Below, in pieces: positions 9,120 through 18,059 of a DNA stretch of 64,000 nucleotides. The translations under genes were made by a program, and so were the position numbers. The notes under the pieces are model-generated. The model had not been told where the DNA came from. It saw nothing but the letters and a program-made list of their open reading frames with translations, and made no database searches. The stretch lies in contig JAIOAQ010000007.1 of assembly GCA_019873735.1 (NCBI GenBank), forward strand, positions 1 through 64,000. The letters run 5' to 3'. Position 1 is the first letter of the stretch. Each line of letters begins with the position of its first letter. The DNA comes from Chloroflexota bacterium (GTDB lineage Bacteria > Chloroflexota > Anaerolineae > Anaerolineales > Villigracilaceae).

Positions 9120-10541
9120 ATGATGACTGCATTATCTCTTGAAAACACGTTTACCCCGCTTGAAAATTTTGGCCACTCGCTGAGTGCGCCCTCGTACCTA
9201 CTTCGCCCGCGAAGCGTGGAAGAAATCGCCTCGGTTTTTCGACTGTCTAAGAAAAGCGGACTCGGCGTGACGCTGCGCGGCGCCGGACGCAGTTATAACG
9301 ATGCGGCGCTTAACGGCGGGCAAATCGTGCTGGACCTGACGGGGCTGGACCACATCCTGGAATGGGATCCGGCCTCGGGCGTCGTCCGAGCCGAACCGGG
9401 TGTCACCCTTCAGCAGTTGTGGCAGCGCGTTCTGCCCGATGGCTGGTGGCCTCCGGTGGTTTCAGGCACGATGACTACCACTTTGGGCGGCTGTCTGGCA
9501 GCCAATATTCATGGCAAGAATAACTATAAGATGGGCGTCATTGGCGAGCATGTGCTGGAATTTCGGGCGCTTTTGCCAACCGGCGCCGAAATTACCTGTT
9601 CGCCTGATAAGAACGCCGACCTGTTTTATGCCATGATTGGCGGCTTCGGTATGCTGGGCGTGTTTACTTCGATTACGCTGCAACTGAAGCGGGTGTACTC
9701 CGGCTTGCTGGAGGTGCATGCCTGGCCGACGCATACGCTCTCTGAGCAGATTGCCAGTTTGCAGGATGGCGCTCCCCAACATGATTATATTGTAGGCTGG
9801 CTGGACACGATTACCGTTGGGCATGGTCAGATTCATGCTGCCGACTATCTGCATCAGGGCGAGGATCCCAACCCGGCCAAGACTTTGCAGGTGGCTTACC
9901 AAACATTGCCCAGCCGTTTATTTGGGGTCATGCCCAAAAGCCTTTTGCATTATTTCATGACGCCTTTCATGAACAATCTGGGCGTTTGGGGGATTAATAC
10001 CGGCAAGTACCTGGCCAGTTTGCGGCGGCATTCTTTTCGTCAGTCGCATGCGGCTTTTCATTTCCTGCTGGATTATGTGCCGCTGTGGGAGCGTTCCTAC
10101 GGACGGGGCGGCCTTATCCAGTACCAATCCTTCTTGCCCAAAGAGACGGCGCTGGATGCCTGGAGCGAGATGCTGGCCCTGGCCAAACGGCGCGGCCTGC
10201 CCTCCTACCTTGGCGTGACCAAACGTCACCGCCCGGATCGCTTCCTCCTCAGCCATGCAGTGGACGGTTTTTCTCTGGCTCTGGATTTCAAGGTGACCGA
10301 TGCCCGGCGCCTTCGCCTGCGTCAGATGCTGGAGGACTTTGACCGCATTGTGCTGGATGCCGGCGGCCGTTTCTACTTTGCCAAGAACAGCGAGACGACG
10401 CCGGAGACGGCCTTGCGCTTTTTGGGCGTTGAGGCTGTTGAACGTTTCAGGGCGCTTAAGAAACGTTGTGATCCGGATGGCTTGCTTCAGTCGGCGCTCT
10501 ACCGGCGCGTTTTTGGTAAACTCGGCCAAAAGCATGATTGA
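9120..10541 (+). CDS. FAD-binding oxidoreductase, DprE1-like
   Basis: LRGAGRSYNDAALNGGQIVLDLTGL, GGCLAANIHGKNNYKMG, YGRGGLIQYQSFLP, AGGRFYFAKNSETTPET match DprE1 landmarks. Confidence 0.82.
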   Translation: MMTALSLENTFTPLENFGHSLSAPSYLLRPRSVEEIASVFRLSKKSGLGVTLRGAGRSYNDAALNGGQIVLDLTGLDHILEWDPASGVVRAEPGVTLQQLWQRVLPDGWWPPVVSGTMTTTLGGCLAANIHGKNNYKMGVIGEHVLEFRALLPTGAEITCSPDKNADLFYAMIGGFGMLGVFTSITLQLKRVYSGLLEVHAWPTHTLSEQIASLQDGAPQHDYIVGWLDTITVGHGQIHAADYLHQGEDPNPAKTLQVAYQTLPSRLFGVMPKSLLHYFMTPFMNNLGVWGINTGKYLASLRRHSFRQSHAAFHFLLDYVPLWERSYGRGGLIQYQSFLPKETALDAWSEMLALAKRRGLPSYLGVTKRHRPDRFLLSHAVDGFSLALDFKVTDARRLRLRQMLEDFDRIVLDAGGRFYFAKNSETTPETALRFLGVEAVERFRALKKRCDPDGLLQSALYRRVFGKLGQKHD

Positions 10542-10584
10542 CTTTGCTATGCAAAGGTTGTAAACTAGGTTATCTTTCGGTGAA

Positions 10585-10668
10585 ATTGCCTGTCTTTTTG
10601 CATCTTGCGGGTAAAAACATGCCGAAATCTGGCATAAAGGAGGTTGGCATGTTTACCCGCCAGGCAAT
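10585..10668 (+). promoter_or_regulatory. Nested inverted-repeat leader with short uORF (10649-10678)
   Basis: GCGGGTAAAAACATGCC (10607-10623) pairs with GGCATGTTTACCCGC (10646-10660); outer ATTGCCTG/CAGGCAAT; SD AAAGGAGG (10636-10643) then ATG TTT ACC CGC CAG GCA ATG ACC TTT TGA. Confidence 0.55.
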
Positions 10669-10702
10669 GACCTTTTGATGTCATTTTCTCGGGAGAGTGC
10701 AT

Positions 10703-11275
10703 ATGTCTGTCCAATTTCAACTTGTCATGCGTTCTGGCCCGCTAAGCGGCACGGTTTACCCGTTAGAGGGCGAGTTGCTTACCCTGGGACGCGACCCGGG
10801 GAACTCGATTCATATCAACGATGCCGAGATTTCACGTCGTCACGCCCGCCTGTCTCTCCAGGGCGGCAAGTATGTGCTGGAGGATTTGGGTTCGACCAAT
10901 GGCACTTTTGTAAATGGCCAGCGACTGGGTGGGCCGTATGTCCTCCGGCCGGGGGATGTCATTTCATTTGGCGAGCAAATCTCCCTCGTTTTTGAGACGG
11001 TGACATTTGACCCGGCGGCTACGGTTGCGTCCCCACGCGCGGCTGTTGCGCCCCGGCAAGCGGCGCCTGTTGTGCCGCCTCCGCCTATGCCTGTGGCCGG
11101 TCAAGTGCCGGCAGGCCCTGTTCCGATTGCGGCGCCCAAAAAGACCAACCCGGTTCCCATCCTCATCGGTGTGGGTGTGTTGCTCTTGATTTGTATGTGT
11201 GCGGCCTTTCTATGGTGGGTAGATGCCACCTACCGCTGGTGTACTTTCTTTGGCTGGCTGATTCCGGCCTGTTGA
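10703..11275 (+). CDS. FHA-domain protein with C-terminal transmembrane segment
   Basis: LTLGRDPGNSIHINDAEISRRHARLSLQGGKYVLEDLGSTNGTFVNG is a canonical FHA motif set. Confidence 0.93.
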   Translation: MSVQFQLVMRSGPLSGTVYPLEGELLTLGRDPGNSIHINDAEISRRHARLSLQGGKYVLEDLGSTNGTFVNGQRLGGPYVLRPGDVISFGEQISLVFETVTFDPAATVASPRAAVAPRQAAPVVPPPPMPVAGQVPAGPVPIAAPKKTNPVPILIGVGVLLLICMCAAFLWWVDATYRWCTFFGWLIPAC

Positions 11276-11289
11276 ACCCTATCTATGTT

Positions 11290-11321
11290 GCCCCCGTGAA
11301 GAAACTTCACGGGGGCTTTTT
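11290..11321 (+). terminator. Rho-independent terminator after FHA gene
   Basis: GCCCCCGTGAAG-AAA-CTTCACGGGGGC followed by TTTTT. Confidence 0.88.
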
Positions 11322-11360
11322 GGGGCTTGATCCCTACTCTACCATATTCAGGAGAAATCC

Positions 11361-12887
11361 ATGACTATTACCCTCGACGGTTCTTCTCTGACCATCGAAA
11401 AACTGGTTGCGATTGCCCGCTTCAATGAGCGGGTGGAACTGGCTCCTGCTGCCCTGGAGCGCATCCGCGCCTGCCGCGCCATGCTGGAGGAGAAACTGGC
11501 TGCCAAAGAGATTATGTACGGCACCAACACCGGCATCGGCGAGTTCTCGGAGAAGGTGCTGAGCGACGAGCAGGTGAAGGAATTTCAGAAGTATCTCATT
11601 TACAACCACGCCGCCGGCATTGGCGAACCGGCCCCGATTGAGTATGTGCGCGGCGCGCTGGCCGGACGCATCAATGTTCACGCCCACGGCAACTCCGGCT
11701 GCCGACCGGAAATCACCCTCACTCTGGTGGAAATGCTCAACAAGGGTGTCACGCCGGTCGTCTGCCAGAAGGGCTCGGTGGGGGCGTGCGGAGACCTGGC
11801 GCCGATGGCGCAGGCCATGCTCCTGCTGATGGGCGAGGGGGAGGCCTTCTATAACGGCGAGCGGCTTCCCGGTCACGAAGCGATGCGCCGCGCTGGGATC
11901 GAGATTCCCGGCCTGCAGGCGCGCGACGGCCTGGCGGCCATCAACGGCTCGAACCTGCTGACGGCCATGTCGGCCATCCACATCTACGAAATGGAGCGCT
12001 TCCTCAAGCAGGCCGAGATCGCCGCCGCGATGACCATTGAGGCGCTGCTTGGCAATCTGAAACCCTACCATCCCAAACTGCATGAACTGCGCGGCTTCCG
12101 CGGGGCGATGATCAGCGCCGCCAACCTGCGTAAGGTCATCGAAGGCTCGGACCTGACAACGGGCAAGATGAAGACGAAGGTGCAGGACGCTTACTCGATG
12201 CGCTCCACGCCGCAGGTCATCGGGGCGGCGCGGGACGCGGTGGCTTACGCCCGCTCGCAGGTCGAGATCGAACTGAACGGCGTGGGCGATAACCCCATCT
12301 GGGTGCCGGAGGAAAAACTGACCCTGACCGGGGCCAACTTCCAGGGCTCGCCCGTCTCGCTGCCAATGGACATGGCTGGCGCGGCAATTACGATGGTCTG
12401 CGTCCTGTCGGAGCGGCGGCTGAACCGGCTGACGAACCCGGCGCTTTCACAGGGCCTGCCCGACTTTTTGGCGCACGACCCCGGCTTCTATTCTGGCCTG
12501 ATGCTCAGCCAGTACACCGCCGATCACCTGATTGTTGAGCAGCGGATTCTCTCTGCCCCGGCCAGCATTCAGTCCATCCCGGCCGCCGCCGACCAGGAAG
12601 ACTTTGTCTCGATGGGGATGAACACGGCCATCAAGAACGGCCAGATTTTGGACAATGCCTATGGCGTGCTGGGGATTGAGTTTATGGCCGCCGCGCAGGC
12701 GCTCGACTTTCGCCAGTTCACGCCCGGGCGCGGCACGCAGAAGGCCCGCGAGGTGATCCGCCGCCACGTGAAGCACCTTGATGTGGATCGCCCGCTCTTC
12801 CCCGACCATAACACGATGAAGGCGCTGGTGAAATCGGGCGAGATTTTGGAAGAGGTGGAGAAGGAAATCGGTCCGCTGGAAAGTTAG
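11361..12887 (+). CDS. Histidine/aromatic amino acid ammonia-lyase family protein with Cys at the MIO serine position
   Basis: MYGTNTGIGEFSEK, IYNHAAGIGEP, GSVGACGDLAPMAQ, QDAYSMRSTPQVIG, QEDFVSMG: HAL/PAL family landmarks. Confidence 0.93.
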   Translation: MTITLDGSSLTIEKLVAIARFNERVELAPAALERIRACRAMLEEKLAAKEIMYGTNTGIGEFSEKVLSDEQVKEFQKYLIYNHAAGIGEPAPIEYVRGALAGRINVHAHGNSGCRPEITLTLVEMLNKGVTPVVCQKGSVGACGDLAPMAQAMLLLMGEGEAFYNGERLPGHEAMRRAGIEIPGLQARDGLAAINGSNLLTAMSAIHIYEMERFLKQAEIAAAMTIEALLGNLKPYHPKLHELRGFRGAMISAANLRKVIEGSDLTTGKMKTKVQDAYSMRSTPQVIGAARDAVAYARSQVEIELNGVGDNPIWVPEEKLTLTGANFQGSPVSLPMDMAGAAITMVCVLSERRLNRLTNPALSQGLPDFLAHDPGFYSGLMLSQYTADHLIVEQRILSAPASIQSIPAAADQEDFVSMGMNTAIKNGQILDNAYGVLGIEFMAAAQALDFRQFTPGRGTQKAREVIRRHVKHLDVDRPLFPDHNTMKALVKSGEILEEVEKEIGPLES

Positions 12888-12901
12888 CGGCAATGATTTG
12901 G

Positions 12902-12945
12902 AAAATAAGCGATGGCTGCCTAACTTGGCGGCCATCGCTTATTTT
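12902..12945 (+). terminator. Hairpin terminator after ammonia-lyase gene
   Basis: AAAATAAGCGATGGC...GCCATCGCTTATTTT inverted repeat. Confidence 0.8.
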
Positions 12946-12950
12946 ATGAA

Positions 12951-13053
12951 ACCTCCCGCAGGTTAGATGAGGCTGGCAAGCAACACCAGCGATCAAATAG
13001 ACATTTTCTAGTTTGGGCGTTGTGCCAAAACCTGCAGGGTGTTAGGCAGTCGC
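12951..13053 (-). repeat. Degenerate MITE-like repeat, copy F
   Basis: ACCTCCCGCAGGTTAGATGAGG...TTGTGCCAAAACCTGCAGGGTGTTAGGCAGTCGC aligns with copy E, same orientation, with many substitutions. Confidence 0.7.
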
Positions 13054-13079
13054 AAATCCTGGCAGGCATCTGTCGCGTT

Positions 13080-15248
13080 CTACTTCTCTTCACCTTCCTG
13101 AGAGTAGCGCGGCAGGACGGTCTTGAGGGTGGTTTTTAAGAGTTCTTCCATTTCGCTCATGCTCAAGGGACGTCCCAGCCCCAATTCGAACACATTCTCG
13201 CCGGGCGGCAGGCTGTCTTCTGGGCGTTCTTGTGCCGAGATGATGATGACCGGCAGGCGTGAAAGGCTTTCTTCCTGACGGATCTGTGCCAGCCAGTCCC
13301 AGCCGTTGATATCGGGCAATTCCAAATCCAGCAGGATGGCGTCTATCTGGTGTTGTTTCAGGATGGCGAGGGCATCACCTCCGCTCAGGGCGCTATACAG
13401 TTGATACCTTTGCTCAGAATCCGGTTCCTGTCTGGACAGGATGACCTTGGTCGTAAATTGCACCATGGCCGGGTCATCGTCTACCACCAGCAGGGAGTGT
13501 ACATCGTTCCCAAGCGATTCGATGGCTTCTAGCAGGCGCTGTGGAGGGATCGGTTTGAGCAGATAGGTGTGAATAGAACCCAGGCGGGCGCTGACGTGCG
13601 GCAGGTGAATGCGGATCACCGGCAACTCATAGGGCAGTTGTTGGGGACGAAGGTTGCCGGCCTGGGTGGAAAGCAGAACTGCTCGCGGGTAAAGTTCGGC
13701 TGCCTGTTGTACAAGCGCTTCGGTATCGGGCACATCCTTCACCACATATTCATCCAGAATCTGGCGGATGGTCTGGACTTGTTCCGGCTCTGGAGTGGCA
13801 AACAGGATGAATTTGTTTTCCCGCTTTTGGCGGTGATTGCTTGTGGTCAGGGGAAGGGACTCGTCGGGTGGGCTGGTCAACGGCAGGGTGAAGTAGAAGC
13901 GCGTGCCTTCACCGAGTTGACTCTCAACGCCCATTTTGCCGCCATGCAATTCGACAAAACGTTGGCTGATGTACAACCCCAGGCCGGTTCCCGAACGCCT
14001 GCGCCAGTTTTCTTCACCCACTTGCCGGAATTCCGTAAAGACTTTGGGCAAATCTTCCGGCGCAATCCCCGTTCCGGTGTCAATCACACTGACTTGCAAG
14101 GCATCTGCCAGTTTTTCGACTTTTACGGTCACGCCGCCCTGATCGGTGAAACGCAGTGCGTTGTTGAACAGGTTGAGCAATACCTGTCGGACTCGGGTCG
14201 TATCCACAAAGATGGCCGGCAAATCGGGTGGGATCTCCAGTTTAATCCACAGCCCCTTTTCGGCAAAGGCGTTTGCAATCATGGCGTGCACGTCGGCGAT
14301 AATTTGCTCCAGGTGGGCCTTTTCTCGAAACAGGGCCATCTGACGGGCGTCTATTTTTCCCATGTCCAGGATATCATTGATGAGCCGCAGGAGATGTTTG
14401 CTTGAGTTGTAGATTTCCTGGATGTCATCATGCAGCCCGCGCGGCCAGGCTTCCAGCGGGGCATAAGTGGCCGGAGCATTGACCATCAAGTCGCTGAAAC
14501 CGATAATGAAATTGAGCGGGCTGCGCAATTCATGGCTGACGGCTAACATGAAGCGGTTGCGGGCTTCGCGCGCTTCTTCGGCTTGGGCGCGGGCAAAAGA
14601 AAGCATTTCATTCAGGCGCTCTAACTGATAATTGGCGTGGTTCATTTCCTTTAGCATGCGGCTGATTTCGGCGCGGTGAGAACGCGTCTCTTCCAGCAGG
14701 CGGCGGGCTTCGTAGTAATGATAAGAGGCCGAATCAAGCGCCTCAACCAGGTTGCTGGAGAGTCCCCAGCCGAAGACGCTTACGAACAGGCCGCCTATTG
14801 CCAGCGCCAGGCCATAACCGGCCGGAAGGTCAAAGAAGCGGGAAAGCAAACTGGCAGCAACGATCAGCGCCAGGTCGGTAAGAATTAACCCGCTAAGGCC
14901 GAGAGTGACGATGGCCATCAGCGGCAAGATCATCAGCAGAAAGAGCACTTCTGGCCGGTGATATAGAAAAAAAGCGCCTGTAATGATCGTGCCAAGACCG
15001 GTGAGCCAGATGAACTGCGAGAGAATGTAACGATGTTCCAGTAAGTGCAGGCTGAGCAGCACCAGCCCCAGCATGGAAACAGAGATAATCCATAAACTGG
15101 GATTGAATATTTGGGGAAATCCCAAGGTGGCGATAATATGCCAGCCAAGATAAAGCCAGCCGACGGTGTACACCAAATTGCGGGCCGTGGCGCGCATCAA
15201 TTCGGTGAATTCCGAGTCGTCTTGAGTTGTATCCCGCAGCCGAAACAT
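13080..15248 (-). CDS. Membrane hybrid sensor histidine kinase with C-terminal receiver domains
   Basis: N-terminal TM block, H-box FMLAVSHELRSPLNFIIGFSDLM, ATPase GTGIAPEDLPK / GTGLGLYIS, C-terminal LLVVDDDPAMVQF...AILLDLELPDINGWD. Confidence 0.92.
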   Translation of the reverse strand: MFRLRDTTQDDSEFTELMRATARNLVYTVGWLYLGWHIIATLGFPQIFNPSLWIISVSMLGLVLLSLHLLEHRYILSQFIWLTGLGTIITGAFFLYHRPEVLFLLMILPLMAIVTLGLSGLILTDLALIVAASLLSRFFDLPAGYGLALAIGGLFVSVFGWGLSSNLVEALDSASYHYYEARRLLEETRSHRAEISRMLKEMNHANYQLERLNEMLSFARAQAEEAREARNRFMLAVSHELRSPLNFIIGFSDLMVNAPATYAPLEAWPRGLHDDIQEIYNSSKHLLRLINDILDMGKIDARQMALFREKAHLEQIIADVHAMIANAFAEKGLWIKLEIPPDLPAIFVDTTRVRQVLLNLFNNALRFTDQGGVTVKVEKLADALQVSVIDTGTGIAPEDLPKVFTEFRQVGEENWRRRSGTGLGLYISQRFVELHGGKMGVESQLGEGTRFYFTLPLTSPPDESLPLTTSNHRQKRENKFILFATPEPEQVQTIRQILDEYVVKDVPDTEALVQQAAELYPRAVLLSTQAGNLRPQQLPYELPVIRIHLPHVSARLGSIHTYLLKPIPPQRLLEAIESLGNDVHSLLVVDDDPAMVQFTTKVILSRQEPDSEQRYQLYSALSGGDALAILKQHQIDAILLDLELPDINGWDWLAQIRQEESLSRLPVIIISAQERPEDSLPPGENVFELGLGRPLSMSEMEELLKTTLKTVLPRYSQEGEEK

Positions 15249-15251
15249 AGG

Positions 15252-16469
15252 CTACTCCTGGATCAAATTCAGTTGATAGAGGACATCCAGCAATGCTTTC
15301 TGGAGGACCGGTTTTTTTAAAAAGGCGGCTGCTCCTAATGAATAGGCCAACTCCGGCTCATCCCATGCCGAGCAGACCAGGACGGGGATGTGACGGGCGA
15401 TGCTGTCCAATTGCAGAGACTGGAGCACCTCCCACCCGTCCAGCCGCGGCATCATCACGTCCAGCGTGATCAGCGCCGGCCTGATCTGACGTACCATCTC
15501 CAGGACGCTGGCTGGGTCGGTCAGCCCAATCACTTCAAGATCGGTGTGACTGAGGTAACGTTCAAACATTTTCAGCGTAGCCGGTTGATCATCCACCACC
15601 AGAACAGCGCGACGCCTTGCCAGGGGTAAGGACAGGCGCAGCGACACTTCTCCCGAACGATTGTGCGGCGGGTAGCATTCCTCTAACTTCACATCCATCC
15701 GGCGGCTCCAGGCGTGCACAAAGTCCAATAAATCCTTTTCGTCTTCCAGAATCGTTTCCCATTGTTCATCCACGTCAAAACAAATGGTGATCAGACTTTG
15801 ATCTGGTTGTTGTTCCAGGCCGATGCTCAATCTCTCCCCGATGCAGAGATGCAGGCCATAATTGAGCAGGCTCAAAAGGATTTGGCGCAGGAGTATCCGG
15901 TCGGCCTGCACAGAGACACGCTCTTTGGGCAAAGCAATGTTCAGATGAATGTGTTCACTTTGCAGGCGCTGGGACATGATTTTCTGAACTCCCAGTAACA
16001 CCTCTTTCAAATCCAGGGCTTCGGGGCGCAGGGCAAAATCCTCTTCGTCAACCGGTTGGGAAACTGTTTGGGGCGGGGATTCTGCGCCTTCGGTTTCGGG
16101 CTGGCAGAAGTAACGTTCCCACATGCGAATACTCAGAGCCTGCAAAGCCCGGCTGTGGTCGCGCCGGAATTGCCGCTCGCCAATATACAGCGCGCCGGCA
16201 ATCTCTTTTGGGCTTTCGCCCAGAATGTAACGCCTATAGAGGATTAGGTAAGGGCGCCATTCTGGCGACTGATACAGCGGTTCTTTTCCCGCCGGACGCA
16301 GCCGTTCGATCTCATCCTGAACGATTTTTTGGATGAACTCTGCCCGACTCATGGAAGTATTTTGAGGAAGCGGGAAATGTTGTGCTAATGGCAGGGTCTC
16401 TATTACGGTATGGTCGTAGAGATGAGAAATCAGGTCTTTGAAAAGGCTGGTAAAGGTGTCACGCTTCAT
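15252..16469 (-). CDS. Regulator: N-terminal HTH-like region, degenerate HATPase-like region, C-terminal receiver
   Basis: VLVVDDQPATLKMFERYLS...LITLDVMMPRLDGWEVL receiver; upstream ESPKEIAGALYIGERQFRRDHSRALQAL HTH-like segment; start placed at MKRDTFTS. Confidence 0.75.
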   Translation of the reverse strand: MKRDTFTSLFKDLISHLYDHTVIETLPLAQHFPLPQNTSMSRAEFIQKIVQDEIERLRPAGKEPLYQSPEWRPYLILYRRYILGESPKEIAGALYIGERQFRRDHSRALQALSIRMWERYFCQPETEGAESPPQTVSQPVDEEDFALRPEALDLKEVLLGVQKIMSQRLQSEHIHLNIALPKERVSVQADRILLRQILLSLLNYGLHLCIGERLSIGLEQQPDQSLITICFDVDEQWETILEDEKDLLDFVHAWSRRMDVKLEECYPPHNRSGEVSLRLSLPLARRRAVLVVDDQPATLKMFERYLSHTDLEVIGLTDPASVLEMVRQIRPALITLDVMMPRLDGWEVLQSLQLDSIARHIPVLVCSAWDEPELAYSLGAAAFLKKPVLQKALLDVLYQLNLIQE

Positions 16470-16652
16470 GTCCGTTTGATGTCCGACTGATGTCCACAAA
16501 ATAGTTGAGTCTTGCATTTATCTTGATTAAACTGAAGTGTAACCTCTGTTATTCGGCTGAGCAAGGAGGTGGATGACCCTGATACTTCCAAAAATGTTTT
16601 TGCGTACCCAATCCCATCCTTTACCATTCCTGATGAAAGAAGGAGAAAAGAA

Positions 16653-17987
16653 ATGAAAAAACTTAGTTGGATTCTGTTTAGCCTGCTGGCCATTGTGGCG
16701 ATTGCCCTAACGGCCTGCGGCCCAAAAGCCGAAGAACCGGCTCAACCGGCTGCAACTGAAGCGCCGGCTCAGCCCGCGGCAACCGAAGCCCCTGCACAAC
16801 CGGCCGCTGGCGGTAAGCAGGTGGAGGTCTTCTCATGGTGGACCGGCGGCGGCGAAGCGGCCGGCCTGGAGGCCATGATCAAGGTCTTCAAAGCCAAATA
16901 CCCCGACATTGAATTTATCAACGCTGCCGTTGCCGGCGGCGCTGGCACCAATGCTCGCGCCGTGTTGGCCTCCCGTCTGCAGGCTGGCGACCCGCCGGAT
17001 TCCTGGCAGGGACATGCCGGTCAGGAACTGATCGGCACCTATGTGGCCGGCAATCAGATTCAGCCTCTGAATGACCTGTACGAGTCTGAGGGCTGGCTGG
17101 AAGTCATGCCGGAGACGCTCATCCCGCTCATTTCGGATAACGGCAATATCTATTCCGTGCCGGTCAACATTCACCGCGCCAATGTCTTGTGGTACAACCC
17201 CAAGATTTTGGCCGACAACAACATTGCCGTTCCCACCACCATCGATGAGTGGCTGGCTGCTATGGAGACTCTCAAGGGCGCCGGCGTCCAACCGCTGGCT
17301 CTGGGCGAGCAATGGACCAAGATGCACCTGCTTGAGACCGTCCTGCTGGGCACGCTCGGCCCCGATGCTTACAATGGTCTCTGGACCGGCACTACCGACT
17401 GGGGCAGCCCCGAAGTCAAGGTCGCGTTGGACAACTATGCCAAGATTTTGACCTACGCCAACAGCGACTCCGCTTCTCTGTCCTGGCAGGATGCCGCGCA
17501 GTTGGTTGTCAACGGCGATGCCGCCTTCAACGTAATGGGTGACTGGGCAGAAGGCTACTTCCGCGAACTGGGCAAGACCCCCGAGACCGATTATGGCTGG
17601 GCACCTGTGCCGGGTAGCGTGGGCGTCTTCCAATTCCTGTCCGACTCGTTCGTCCTGGCAGTTGGCGCTCCAGACCCCGAAGCGGCTGTTGCCTGGTTGA
17701 AGATTGCCGGCTCTAAGGAAGGTCAGGAAGCCTTCAACCCTGTCAAGGGTTCGATCTGCGCCCGCACCGACTGCGACAAGGCCCTCTTTGGTGTTTATCT
17801 GCAGTCTGCCATGGATGACTGGGCCAGCAACATTGTGGTCGGCTCGCTGACCCACGGTGTTGTAGCCAACGACTCCTGGAAGTCCGAGATCGACACCGCC
17901 CTCGGCCTGTTCATCCAGAATGGCGATGTGGATGCCTTCCAGTCCGCCTTGGTTGCGGCCTGCAAAGCCTCCGGCCCCTGCAAGTAA
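16653..17987 (+). CDS. Extracellular solute-binding protein, family 1 (sugar ABC importer)
   Basis: Lipobox ALTACGPKAEE; VEVFSWWTGGGEAAGLEAMIKVFKAKYPDIEF; followed by two MalFG-type permeases. Confidence 0.92.
   Translation: MKKLSWILFSLLAIVAIALTACGPKAEEPAQPAATEAPAQPAATEAPAQPAAGGKQVEVFSWWTGGGEAAGLEAMIKVFKAKYPDIEFINAAVAGGAGTNARAVLASRLQAGDPPDSWQGHAGQELIGTYVAGNQIQPLNDLYESEGWLEVMPETLIPLISDNGNIYSVPVNIHRANVLWYNPKILADNNIAVPTTIDEWLAAMETLKGAGVQPLALGEQWTKMHLLETVLLGTLGPDAYNGLWTGTTDWGSPEVKVALDNYAKILTYANSDSASLSWQDAAQLVVNGDAAFNVMGDWAEGYFRELGKTPETDYGWAPVPGSVGVFQFLSDSFVLAVGAPDPEAAVAWLKIAGSKEGQEAFNPVKGSICARTDCDKALFGVYLQSAMDDWASNIVVGSLTHGVVANDSWKSEIDTALGLFIQNGDVDAFQSALVAACKASGPCK
16738..16806 (+). repeat. 27-bp in-frame tandem repeat encoding PAQPAATEA linker
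   Basis: Two full and one partial unit: PAQPAATEA PAQPAATEA PAQPAAGG. Confidence 0.8.
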
Positions 17988-18000
17988 AATCATAATAAAA

Positions 18001-18035
18001 TTGAGGAGGCTCCGCTCAGGCGGAGTCTCCTCAAT
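18001..18035 (+). terminator. Intercistronic hairpin between sugar-binding protein and permease genes
   Basis: TTGAGGAGGCTCCGC-tcag-GCGGAGTCTCCTCAA, near-perfect 15-bp stem without a strong U-tract. Confidence 0.7.
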
Positions 18036-18059
18036 ATCTGTTGATCAAAAGAGGCCGTT

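Noticed and set aside
16738-16806. Tandem 27-bp repeat as a possible phase-variable locus
   Set aside because: Units are a multiple of 3 and encode a flexible Ala/Pro/Glu linker common in lipoproteins; only linker length would change.
16833-17993. 386-aa minus-strand ORF
   Set aside because: Antisense to the sugar-binding lipoprotein gene.
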